Shown in pieces: positions 53,032 to 61,323 of a stretch of DNA of 64,000 bases. The notes under the pieces are model-generated. The model searched no databases and was not told the DNA's origin. It saw only the letters and a list, made by a program, of their open reading frames with translations. Source of the DNA: Manganitrophus sp963718695 (GTDB lineage: Bacteria; Nitrospirota; Nitrospiria; SBBL01; Manganitrophaceae). The first letter of the stretch is position 1, and every line of letters starts with the position of its first letter. Both the position numbers and the translations under genes were made by a program. The stretch is from NCBI GenBank assembly GCA_963718695.1, contig OY970371.1:3596001-3660000 (forward strand), written 5' to 3'.

Positions 53032-53805
53032 ATGGGCCATGAGAGAGTAGGTGCTCTTCCGCGTACTAAGCGTTGGCAGGCGATTGTCGACGCAATTTCT
53101 GACCTTCCTGGCGATCCAGCAAACGTGGCATATTTAGCTGAACAGACACTCAAAAATGTTAGTAGCAGATTTCATCAAATTCACACCGACGAGGGCGTTC
53201 AGGCGGCCTTTGCATATCTGATCTCTCTGGCCACCTCTCATCTTCCACGTAGTTCTGGTCTTGCCTCCCCTACTACAACCCTTGAAGGAGATCCTTCTCC
53301 AGCAAGAATAGCGAAAAATCTTAATGATTGGGTAAACCAACACGCAACGTCACGTGAGTACGCTGAATTAGCATGCCGTGCAGCTGCAGATACTATCGCA
53401 GAATGGACCCGAAGCCACACTAGACAGCAACTACTTTTTGATGACAGCACATCGCCCAGAAGTGTATGGGCGCAGACCTCAAATAGCGGGGCCTTCTGTG
53501 AAGTAGCGAGGACGTTCTTCTCCCACTTCACTGAACGATACGTTCGCTATTTTCTGGAACGCGAGGCTTCTGCTCAGCTACGATCCATAGAGACCAGACA
53601 AAAGTTCAATGAAAACTTGCATAAACATATTGATGATCTATCCAGACATGCATTCGAGACATCCAAGATAACTCAATCATTCGCTGCAGGGTGGTTTAAC
53701 AATCATGCTCGAACGTCACGCCCCACGGATCGCGAGATTGAAGGCTTCCTTGCTATAGCCTTTGGCAAGATCCACGAGGAGCTCGAACGGGAGAGCAGAC
53801 GATGA
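53032..53805 (+). CDS. Unknown protein starting Met-Gly, partner of the QueC-like gene
   Basis: I do not recognise a family for this 257-aa protein. It starts M-G-H-E-R-V-G-A-L-P-R-T-K-R-W, so a glycine would be the N-terminal residue after Met removal. The rest is helical, with Glu/Arg-rich segments. It overlaps the QueC-like gene by four bases (ATGA), a sign of coupled expression. Base composition is much lower in GC than the chromosome. By analogy with QueC-associated defence operons it may be the protein acted on by the QueC-like enzyme; this is an inference. Confidence 0.75.
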   Translation: MGHERVGALPRTKRWQAIVDAISDLPGDPANVAYLAEQTLKNVSSRFHQIHTDEGVQAAFAYLISLATSHLPRSSGLASPTTTLEGDPSPARIAKNLNDWVNQHATSREYAELACRAAADTIAEWTRSHTRQQLLFDDSTSPRSVWAQTSNSGAFCEVARTFFSHFTERYVRYFLEREASAQLRSIETRQKFNENLHKHIDDLSRHAFETSKITQSFAAGWFNNHARTSRPTDREIEGFLAIAFGKIHEELERESRR

Positions 53806-55597
53806 CTGACCCACCGTCAAAACATATCGTCCTTGCTAACGGTGCTAAAGGTCCAAAGGGTACTCATTCACCTTTACAGCTTCATTACATTGACGGTTAC
53901 GGTAACCAGATCGTCCGAATAGGCCTCCCTAAGTTTGTCAAAAATGTTTTCCATTTATCACCACGAATCCTTGACCTTCTGGAAATTGCAGGTTACGTCT
54001 TCGCCGCAGATCGCCTTATCTCACGAGGGCCAAAAGATGCGTTAGAGTACCACGCATGGTCACGTTCAATTCAATTTCATATACGTGTCAGAGATTATGA
54101 TTTCTGGTCACAACCATACGTTAGGGCAGCTCTATCACAAACCCTTGAGTTCATGACAGGTGATTCGGCTTACAGTTTTACCTTCGAGTCAGGACACTCT
54201 ACTCCACCAACAAGCCTTTTTGACCAACCTGGTTTCTTATTCGATACTACAAATACAGGTATTAACGTCACTTTGTTTTCTGGTGGACTTGATTCACTCT
54301 GCGGCGCACTGGAACTTCTGGAGGCAACTCCTGGAAAAATCATACTCATCAGCCATCAATCGCAATCTGGTACAATCCACACGCAAAATGCACTGGTCGC
54401 AGCACTTCAGATAAAATACCCTCGACGAGTCTTTCATTATCAATTCGAATGTACCTTAAGAGGCATCCGGGCAAGAGAGGAAACCCAGAGGACACGTGCA
54501 TTTCTCTATACAAGCATAGCCTTTGCAATAGCATCTGCATACGGAGAATATTCCTTCAATGTTTATGAAAATGGAATTACGAGTGTAAATTTGCGTAGGC
54601 GAGAAGATCTTGCTAACGCTCGTGCGAGCCGGACAACACATCCGCAAACAATAGGTAAAATGGCCAAATTATTTTCTATGATTACTGATAGAGCTACTAC
54701 TATCCAGTTACCATTTCTCTATAAAACTAAATCAGACATTATTAAGAGGCTCCGAGAACTGGAACCTAATTTTTTGTCTAGCGCTGTTTCCTGTACTCGG
54801 ACTTTTCAAACTGTGGGACAAGCCACTCATTGCGGTCAATGTTTCCAATGTATTGATCGAAGAATTGCTGCTCATGCTGCAGATGCAGAAAGTCTCGATC
54901 ATAGAGGTTTATATACTCATGATGTAATTTCAAATAAAGTTGAAGACAGAGAAACAAGGACTACATTGGTCGACTATATACGCCAGGGCCTCTCTTTTTC
55001 AGATAATTCAGCTGCCAGTTTTGAAGATGAATATCTTACGGAACTAGCCGAACTACTGGATTACATAAATGCTGGACAAACAGATGTAGAGAAAGTCGAT
55101 AAGTTATGGGACCTTTTCAGGCGTCACGGAAGTCAGGTAAAGACAGCCCTTACTAAGATTAGGCAATTGTATGATGATCTATCTAAGCCAGTTCAGGAAC
55201 ACTCCATACTCGACATCATTTCATCACGAGAATATCTTAAACCGCAACAACAGAGGTTGGCTAATACTATTGCCGCTGTAATTTCTTCTGCGTTGCGAGA
55301 CATGTTTGCTCACTATAAACCTAAAGATGAACCAGATCTTAACTCGAAACTCAGTGCGGTACTGCGTAGCCATAACTCACTTATACAGAGTGAACATCCG
55401 ACTGTGTCATTTGCATGTTCTCGAGTAGTCCCAGATCACCTGTGGCCTAATGGCTGCGTTTTGGTGGAAGCCAAGTACATTAGAAGAGGGACGTCTCCCT
55501 CAAAAGCAACTGAAGGAATCGCGGCAGATTTAACAAAATTTCCTGAAGATGCATTTATTTTATTTGTTGTTTATGATCCCCAAAGCCGGGTGCCTAG
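53802..55597 (+). CDS. QueC-like / PD-(D/E)XK nuclease fusion, 5' part, interrupted by an IS
   Basis: The N-terminal part (about residues 150-360) is a QueC-like ATP-dependent enzyme: 'LFSGGLDSLCGA' is the PP-loop and 'SCTRTF...HCGQCFQC' the zinc site. A helical middle region follows. Near residue 548 'PDHLWPNGCVLVEAK' gives the PD...E-A-K motif of a restriction-type nuclease. The frame then enters the IS at 55598. Joined to 56881-56944 the gene would encode 619 aa. QueC makes 7-cyano-7-deazaguanine; relatives occur in phage-defence operons. Confidence 0.88.
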
Positions 55598-55684
55598 TGG
55601 ACTGCACCCCTGAAACTGGACGAAATATGTTAGAGTACCCGGCAGGATCATCGGCCCCGAAGAAGGGGCGGAAAGGATCTTGTC

Positions 55685-56038
55685 ATGAGGAATCAGAGAA
55701 CCTTCAGTCCCGAGTTCAAGCGCCAAGTGATCGAGGAGCTGTTGAGCGGGGTCAGCACCGCCGCACAACTTTGCCGTCGTCATCGTCTCTCCTCCAGCCT
55801 CCTGTATCACTGGAAGAAGCAGTATGCCCAAGGCGGATATGACAACGAGCCGACGAAAGAGGCCGCCTTAGAAGAGAGGGTCCGCCAGCTGGAGCAGATG
55901 CTGGGGAAAGTGATCCTGGAAAACGAGTTCTTAAAAAAAGCCGTGAGGAAGCGCCTTGCGGAGGCCGAGCAAGAAGGGCGTTCATTGAAGCGAACCGGCA
56001 TCTCCTCCAAAGCCTCGAAAGGGGGTGCGAACTCATGA
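55685..56038 (+). CDS. IS3-family OrfA
   Basis: The 117-aa protein has a helix-turn-helix ('FSPEFKRQVIEELLSGVSTA') and a leucine-zipper coiled coil ('LEERVRQLEQMLGKVILENEFLKKAV', shown in part), the normal OrfA of IS3 elements. Its stop overlaps the OrfB start (ATGA), so OrfB is probably made by coupling rather than by the classic frameshift. Confidence 0.92.
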   Translation: MRNQRTFSPEFKRQVIEELLSGVSTAAQLCRRHRLSSSLLYHWKKQYAQGGYDNEPTKEAALEERVRQLEQMLGKVILENEFLKKAVRKRLAEAEQEGRSLKRTGISSKASKGGANS

Positions 56039-56850
56039 GCCTCCCGAAGAGCAGTTATTACTATAAGCCGGTTGAAAAGAAAGGGGACCTCTGGCTTCTC
56101 CAGAGGATCGACGCCCTGGTGGAAGAATTCAGCGGCTACGGCTACCGACGGATCACGGCCCAACTCCACCGAGAAGGGATTCTGATCAACCACAAGAAAG
56201 TGCTTCGTCTCATGAGGGAGCGGGACCTGCTCTGTCGGCCCCGTCGTCGGTGGGTGACGACCACAAACAGTCGGCATCCATATCCTCGCTATCCGAATCT
56301 GATCGGGGATCTCCTTATTACCGCGCCCAACCAAGTCTGGGTGGCCGATATCACCTACATCCGGATTCTGACGGCCTTCGTTTACCTGGCCGTCATCCTG
56401 GATCGGTTCTCTCGCAAAACCATCGGGTATGCCCTCTCCCGACGGATCGACACGGCCTTGAGCTTACAGGCGCTTCAAATGGCGATTGAAACCAGAAGGC
56501 CACCGGAGGGTGCCATCCATCACTCGGATCAGGGAGTCCAGTATGCCGCATACGACTATGTCGAAACCTTAAGCGCCCATGGGTTCCAAATCAGCATGGC
56601 TCGAAGAGGCAACCCCTATGACAATGCCGTCGCAGAAAGTTTCATGAAAACTTTAAAGACCGAAGAAGTTTATCTGGAGGAGTACCGGACTCTGGAAGAT
56701 GTACGGAGTCGGCTCCCATATTTTATCGAACAGGTGTACAATCGCAAACGGCTGCACTCAGCCCTGGGCTACCGCCCACCCGAGGAATTTGAAGCGCTCT
56801 GGACGGCCGCCCAGAAGCATCCACCACTCTGTCGGGGCACTCTAACCTAA
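56035..56850 (+). CDS. IS3-family transposase OrfB
   Basis: The 271-aa DDE integrase-like transposase contains 'QVWVADITYIRI' (first Asp), 'IHHSDQGVQYA' (second Asp) and 'NPYDNAVAESFMKTLKTEE' (Glu), then 'YNRKRLHSALGYRPPEEF'. The full core is intact, so the element may be mobile. Confidence 0.94.
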   Translation: MSLPKSSYYYKPVEKKGDLWLLQRIDALVEEFSGYGYRRITAQLHREGILINHKKVLRLMRERDLLCRPRRRWVTTTNSRHPYPRYPNLIGDLLITAPNQVWVADITYIRILTAFVYLAVILDRFSRKTIGYALSRRIDTALSLQALQMAIETRRPPEGAIHHSDQGVQYAAYDYVETLSAHGFQISMARRGNPYDNAVAESFMKTLKTEEVYLEEYRTLEDVRSRLPYFIEQVYNRKRLHSALGYRPPEEFEALWTAAQKHPPLCRGTLT

Positions 56851-56880
56851 ACCGTCCAAACTTAAGGGTGCAGTCCATAG

Positions 56881-56944
56881 CGATGAGCTCTTTCGGACGG
56901 AGATTGAGGCAAAGGGTCGCAATCGCGTATTAATACTGCGTTGA
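56881..56944 (+). pseudogene. 3' end of the QueC-like/nuclease gene, beyond the IS
   Basis: Reading from A-G of the TAG target copy, the sequence encodes S-D-E-L-F-R-T-E-I-E-A-K-G-R-N-R-V-L-I-L-R-stop (TGA 56942-56944). The joined gene is 1860 bases, 620 codons with stop, and in frame. 'FRTEIEAKGRNRVLIL' is a credible last strand of the nuclease domain. Confidence 0.85.
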
Positions 56945-57020
56945 TAACACCAAACGCTTCTAAAAAAATCCGACTCGACCTCGTATTTTCTGGACTTGGA
57001 ATCTTTTAAAAGATATAAAC

Positions 57021-57686
57021 ATGAGTTATAAAAAACAGATCATCTGCCTTGCTAACTCAAGGAAGAAGTCTGGAAGCTGTATCGCAGGCCTTGAGATTCG
57101 CGGCAAACAAATTGGTGCTTGGATAAGGCCAGTAAGCCAGCGCCAATATGAGGAAATATCTACCGCCGACATGAAACTAACAGATAATTCTGAACCTAAA
57201 CTCCTAGACATTCTTGAAATTAAATTACTTGAGCCTCGACCCAAATCCTGCCAAACGGAGAATCATTTAACCGATGAAAAATCCCCGTGGGTTAAGATTG
57301 GAAGATTCGATCTGACGCAACTACCTAGACTTTGTACGTTTCCTAATCCCCTCTGGATTAATGGGTCCCATAGCTATAAAGGGGTTAACAACCGCATCCC
57401 AGAAGATCAGACTCATACATTAGATTCATCTTTGGTACTAGTCGAACCCCAATCTTTAGTAATTGAGGTCGGATCGGGACTTAGGAAAAAACAAGTGAGA
57501 GCAGAGTTCAAACTGGCAGGAGGCTTTTACAAGCTGACTGTTACTGACCCGGTAGTCGAACAGAAATTTCTCTCCAAGGAAGAAGGCCGATATAATTATA
57601 AAAAGCGAGCGGTTCTGTGCGTATCGATTGGCGAGGTCTTTAACGGCTACCGTTACAAACTTGTGGCATCAATTATTGATCTGTAG
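57021..57686 (+). CDS. Dual OB-domain-like protein
   Basis: The 221-aa protein starts 'MSYKKQIICLANSRKKSGSC' and 'GLEIRGKQIGAWIRPVS', a pattern seen in proteins named dual OB-domain containing. It seems to be two beta-barrel units, the second ending 'AGGFYKLTVTDPVVEQKF'. OB folds bind nucleic acid or oligonucleotides. Its two neighbours downstream are DUF488 proteins, so it seems part of a three-gene set. Function is unknown. Confidence 0.7.
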   Translation: MSYKKQIICLANSRKKSGSCIAGLEIRGKQIGAWIRPVSQRQYEEISTADMKLTDNSEPKLLDILEIKLLEPRPKSCQTENHLTDEKSPWVKIGRFDLTQLPRLCTFPNPLWINGSHSYKGVNNRIPEDQTHTLDSSLVLVEPQSLVIEVGSGLRKKQVRAEFKLAGGFYKLTVTDPVVEQKFLSKEEGRYNYKKRAVLCVSIGEVFNGYRYKLVASIIDL

Positions 57687-57724
57687 CGTTCTTTAGGGTT
57701 TCCGTGCTAAGATCTGAATCCAAG

Positions 57725-58348
57725 ATGGGACAGGAACTTTATACGATTGGCCATTCAACACATTCCTTAGGGCAGTTTCTTAGTTTGCTAGGACGGCATG
57801 GTATTTCTGCAATTTGCGATGTCCGGTCTAATCCCTATAGTCGTTACAACCCTCAGTTTAACCGTGAGCTTCTTCAACAAGAACTCTCACGGCAGGGAAT
57901 CGCCTATGTTTTTCTAGGACAAGAACTTGGCGCTCGGACTAACGACCCATTCTGTTATGAAGGAGAAAAGGTACAGTATGAGCGACTTGCTACAACTGAT
58001 TCCTTCCTTCAAGGAATCGATCGTCTGAAAAAGGGAGTCCAACACTATCGTGTGGCTTTAATGTGTGCTGAGAAAGATCCCATTACTTGTCATCGAACAA
58101 TTTTGATTTGCCACAAGCTCAAAGTGTCTGATTTTTCAATTCGACACATTCTCGACGATGGCCGAATAGAACCCCATGAAGTTAGTGAACATAGATTGAT
58201 ACGGCTTGTTGGTATAGAACAAGGTAACCTATTTCAAAATTTTCATGATGCTTTAGAGGAAGCTTACCGCCTTCAAGCACAGCGCATTTCCTATACTAGA
58301 CCTCTAACAGGTATCAGCCAAGAATTACTAAATAACGAAAATGAATGA
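57725..58348 (+). CDS. DUF488 protein, first copy
   Basis: The 207-aa protein has DUF488 features: 'LYTIGHSTHSLGQFLSLL', 'AICDVRSNPYSRYNPQFN' and the cysteine motif 'CAEKDPITCHR'. The family is of unknown biochemistry. ATG 57725 is preferred over GTG 57704. It overlaps the next DUF488 gene by eight bases. Confidence 0.85.
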   Translation: MGQELYTIGHSTHSLGQFLSLLGRHGISAICDVRSNPYSRYNPQFNRELLQQELSRQGIAYVFLGQELGARTNDPFCYEGEKVQYERLATTDSFLQGIDRLKKGVQHYRVALMCAEKDPITCHRTILICHKLKVSDFSIRHILDDGRIEPHEVSEHRLIRLVGIEQGNLFQNFHDALEEAYRLQAQRISYTRPLTGISQELLNNENE

Positions 58349-58787
58349 TATGAAACTTTTTACTATTGGCTTTACCCAAAAAAGCGCAGAGACGTTCTTC
58401 ACGAAACTCAAAGAAGTTGGGGTGCGAAGGCTAATCGATACGAGGTTAAATAATCAATCTCAGCTTGCTGCTTTCGCTAAAAAAGACGATCTCCAATATT
58501 TCTTGCGGGAGATTGGCAATATTGACTATGTTCACTTTCCTGAACTCGCACCAACTCAAGATATGCTAGACGCGTACAAGAAACAAAAGGGATCATGGCA
58601 AACATATGAACATACTTTTCTTGAATTGATGGCCTCTAGAAAAATCGAAGAAAAATTTAAATCTGAATTGTTTGATAAGTCATGTCTCCTGTGCAGTGAG
58701 CATGAACCCCACCGCTGCCATCGGCGTCTTGTTGCCGAATACCTCCGTAATAAATGGGGCGGTCTTGAAATTGAGCACCTTGTCTAA
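58341..58787 (+). CDS. DUF488 protein, second copy
   Basis: The 148-aa protein is a shorter, divergent DUF488 member: 'LFTIGFTQKSAETFFTKL', 'RRLIDTRLNNQSQLAAF' and 'CSEHEPHRCHRRLVAEYL' retain the C-x-E...C-H-R motif. It follows the first copy with overlap, so the trio dual-OB, DUF488, DUF488 is one operon. Confidence 0.85.
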   Translation: MNDMKLFTIGFTQKSAETFFTKLKEVGVRRLIDTRLNNQSQLAAFAKKDDLQYFLREIGNIDYVHFPELAPTQDMLDAYKKQKGSWQTYEHTFLELMASRKIEEKFKSELFDKSCLLCSEHEPHRCHRRLVAEYLRNKWGGLEIEHLV

Positions 58788-58874
58788 GATTTGCAGTTTG
58801 ACCAATACTTGTATCGAATAGGTTCGCCTCAGTTAGCTCTCTTATCATCAATAGTATCATCAATAGGGTCAGGT

Positions 58875-59842
58875 TGGACTTCCCAGGATATAGTGGACAC
58901 GCTGTAACCTAGTGGAGGATAATCAATGTCCAAACAACTGAGTAGGGGAAAGGTTCGCCGGCTTTACGGATTCATCAAGACCCATCGGCATCAGTTCCGT
59001 GTTCGGACGATGTGCCGACTGCTTGAGGTCTCCCCCAGCGGTTACTATGCGTGGCTGCAGGAGCCAATCTCGAATCGAGCGAGAGAGGATACACGGCTTC
59101 TTCGCCTGATCCGCGCGTCGTTTGCAGCGAGCCACGGCATTTATGGCGCGCCGCGGGTCTTTCTCGACCTTCGTGAGGCTGGAGAGACCTGCAGCAAGCA
59201 TCGCGTGGCGCGACTGATGCGGATCAACAAAATTCGGGCTGTGCGTGGCTATGGAACGCGGCGCTCTTCGGGGAACACGCCTTCCGCCTCGATACCGAAT
59301 GTCTTGCAGCGGAATTTCACCGCTGCCAAGCCGAATACGGCCTGGGTCACGGATATCACCTACATTCGGACCTGGCAAGGATGGCTTTATCTCGCGGTGG
59401 TCATGGACCTGTTCTCCCGCAAGATTGTTGGGTGGTCGACGAAGCCGACGATGGCCCGCGAGCTTGTCCTCGATGCCGTGATGATGGCCGTACGGCGGCG
59501 GCGCCCCCAACACACGCTCATTCATTCCGACCAAGACTCGCAGTATGGAAGCGACGACTGGATACGCTTTTGTCGAACGAACCATCTGGAGCCCGCATGA
59601 GTCGGCGGGGAAATTGCTGGGACAATGCGGTGGCAGAATCTTTCTTCAGCAGTCTGAAGAAAGAGCGCATCAAAAAACGAATCTATAAGAACAGAGCGAT
59701 CGCCACCGCCGATATTGCTGAGTACATCGATTTGTTCTACAATCAAACGCGTCGCCATAGTCATTTGAGGGGCGTCAGTCCCGAGGAATTTGAGGGCGCT
59801 GCACTACGTCGCCGAACTGTCCACTAAATCCTGGGAAGTCCA
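58875..59842 (+). mobile_element. IS3-family element lacking orfA
   Basis: The 968-bp element has inverted ends TGGACTTCCCAGGAT with a further matching TAGTGGACA, and a GGT duplication on both sides (58872-58874 and 59843-59845). It contains only an OrfB-like gene. It is inserted at the stop codon of an old IS200-like transposase fragment, which it separates from the sequence to the left. Confidence 0.88.
58926..59827 (+). pseudogene. IS3-family transposase with a frameshift
   Basis: The first part ('RTMCRLLEVSPSGYYAWL', 'AWVTDITYIRTWQGWLYLA', 'LIHSDQDSQYGSDDW') ends at 'NHLEPA'. The rest ('SRRGNCWDNAVAESFFSSL', 'YNQTRRHSHLRGVSPEEFE') is in another frame. One missing base near 59592-59595 explains it; 'LEPSMSRRGNC' would be the natural sequence. 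The enzyme is inactive as read, unless the break is a sequencing error. Confidence 0.88.
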
Positions 59843-59845
59843 GGT

Positions 59846-60007
59846 CTTTATTTTACCATCTAGAATTCCTTGGATCTTTTTTCTGAATTGCTTATCGTTT
59901 TCTATCCGCTTTGCAACCTCGCTGACGCGGCGGCTGACTCCGGTATACCCCATCCCAAACAGCTTGGCAATCGCTCTGAGTTCCAAACCCCGCCACACGC
60001 CGAGCAC
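59846..60007 (-). pseudogene. C-terminal fragment of an IS200-like (REP-associated) transposase
   Basis: The minus strand encodes 'LRAIAKLFGMGYTGVSRRVS' followed by 'KQFRKKIQGILDGKIK', the helix-turn-helix tail found in Y1 transposases linked with REP sequences. The catalytic N-terminal part is missing. The IS3 element at 58875-59842 sits at the original stop codon. Confidence 0.6.
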
Positions 60008-60122
60008 AGTAGATCGCCACTTGACGACGCGCTTTGCTCGGCCGCTAATGACAACTTTCTAATGACTTGTAACCCTAATGACCTTGGAGAGTAAATGAGC
60101 AGGAATTGAACTGATAATTAAT

Positions 60123-60145
60123 TGGTGCCGAAGGGGGGACTCGAA
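60123..60145 (-). other. tRNA-Leu 3' fragment, probable attachment site
   Basis: Read on the minus strand, TTCGAGTCCCCCCTTCGGCA plus CCA matches the T-loop and acceptor end of a tRNA-Leu of the GCCGAAG type, but the rest of the tRNA is absent (upstream bases do not pair). Such fragments are left at one end of elements integrated in tRNA genes. The intact tRNA would be expected on the higher-coordinate side, outside the window. Confidence 0.7.
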
Positions 60146-60615
60146 ACCAAAAAGGCATGATACAAGTCATCGTTTTTGTTATAAATTAAATATAAAATTT
60201 TTGGCCAGGGCCAGTATGGGGCCACAACGAATAGTAGTTGAATCTATTGGAGAAGGCCTTTATCTGTAAAACAGAGGACTCGATCTTTCAGACGCCGTCC
60301 CGAATTAATTACACCTACTACTCCTCAACGAATAAAAACTTAAGAGATAAAGATTGCGATTTGAAAGAGTGAGGACCCTTCAGATGAGCTGTGCGGGTAA
60401 AGTGCCTTGTTGGATCGGTGGAAATAGGACCGAGCCGACCAGCTTGTCTCATCGGTACTCTCAGCCTGAACGCCTAGTTGGCCCTTGCTTTCACATGCCC
60501 GCGTACTCGCCCCGAGAGGTGCGGACCGAATAAACGGCAGAACAGTAAGACATATTTAGATATATCGAGCACTCTTACTCTTCCATGTGTACGCCAGCAG
60601 ACCTTCTAGGCGCCG
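60146..60615. other. Non-coding stretch, nothing recognised
   Basis: About 470 bases without a credible gene. A short open frame on the plus strand (near 60384-60533, M-S-C-A-G-K) has no family resemblance and no ribosome site. No hairpin or repeat stood out. Confidence 0.5.
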
Positions 60616-61176
60616 TTATTCACACTGCGTGCGCTCAATAACCTTTGGGAGTTCTTTATAGTTTGAATTCGAGAGGCGCTGCCCTGTGTCGCCGCCCAGA
60701 GACCAAAGGAGAATATCGGCGGAGTTCAATTTTCCGCCAGCCAACAACGGTCCCATCACCTCCGTCTGAAGGGCGGCTGCCTCGGCCGCGCCAGGAGGAT
60801 AGAACTTCCCGACATAAATGGCGGCCAAGCTGTGCTCCACCTGTGGCGAGTTGTCGCGTAGTCCGGTCTTGAACCCCTTATCGCCTCGGGCGCCGGGCGT
60901 CCCTCCAATGTAATGGGGCCCTTGACCACGATGCCTTAAATCTGTACCAATCAGCACAAACTTCAGGTCCTCTAGCATCTGCATGGGGCTATCAGCCTTT
61001 TCCGCCGCAAAGGCGACGAGGTCTCGATAGGCCCGACAGTGGTTCAACGTGTTCTTAAAGAGAACACGGCCCTTCGCAGCGATAATCGAACGTCGCGCGT
61101 CGTCGGACTGGGCATGGGCCACTACGCCTAGCGATACCATTGCAAAAAGAGTAGTCACTAGTATAGTGCGTGTCAT
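60616..61176 (-). CDS. Exported protein of unknown function
   Basis: The 186-aa protein has a clear signal peptide ('TILVTTLFAMVSLGVVAHA') and a mature region rich in Ala and Gly with 'DNSPQVEHSLAAIYVGKFYPPG'. Cysteines occur near residue 48 and at the end (C185). I do not recognise the family. It lies next to the tRNA fragment and is the first gene of the right-hand island. Confidence 0.7.
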   Translation of the reverse strand: MTRTILVTTLFAMVSLGVVAHAQSDDARRSIIAAKGRVLFKNTLNHCRAYRDLVAFAAEKADSPMQMLEDLKFVLIGTDLRHRGQGPHYIGGTPGARGDKGFKTGLRDNSPQVEHSLAAIYVGKFYPPGAAEAAALQTEVMGPLLAGGKLNSADILLWSLGGDTGQRLSNSNYKELPKVIERTQCE

Positions 61177-61323
61177 TTATTGAGAATCCCCTATGATGTG
61201 CCGCTTCAATAGTTTCGCAAGAAATCAACATTACCAAGCTCAATCTTCTTGGACAGTTGAGCTTTGAAGGTCTGCCTGGTTCTCACAAACGAATTGTAAC
61301 AACTCCCTATTATTCCTTTATTA

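Larger units (their letters stand above)
55598..56877 (+). mobile_element. IS3-family insertion sequence inside the QueC-like gene
   Basis: The element is 1280 bp, with ends TGGACTGCACCC and its inverted match GGGTGCAGTCCA. TAG occurs on both sides (55595-55597 and 56878-56880), a 3-bp target duplication usual for this family. Two overlapping genes encode OrfA and OrfB. Removal of the element and one TAG restores the interrupted gene exactly. Confidence 0.93.

Noticed and set aside
53032..56944. Complete QatABCD or type IV CBASS operon
   Set aside because: No KAP-like ATPase, TatD nuclease, CD-NTase, TGT or glycosylase gene is found next to the QueC-like gene.
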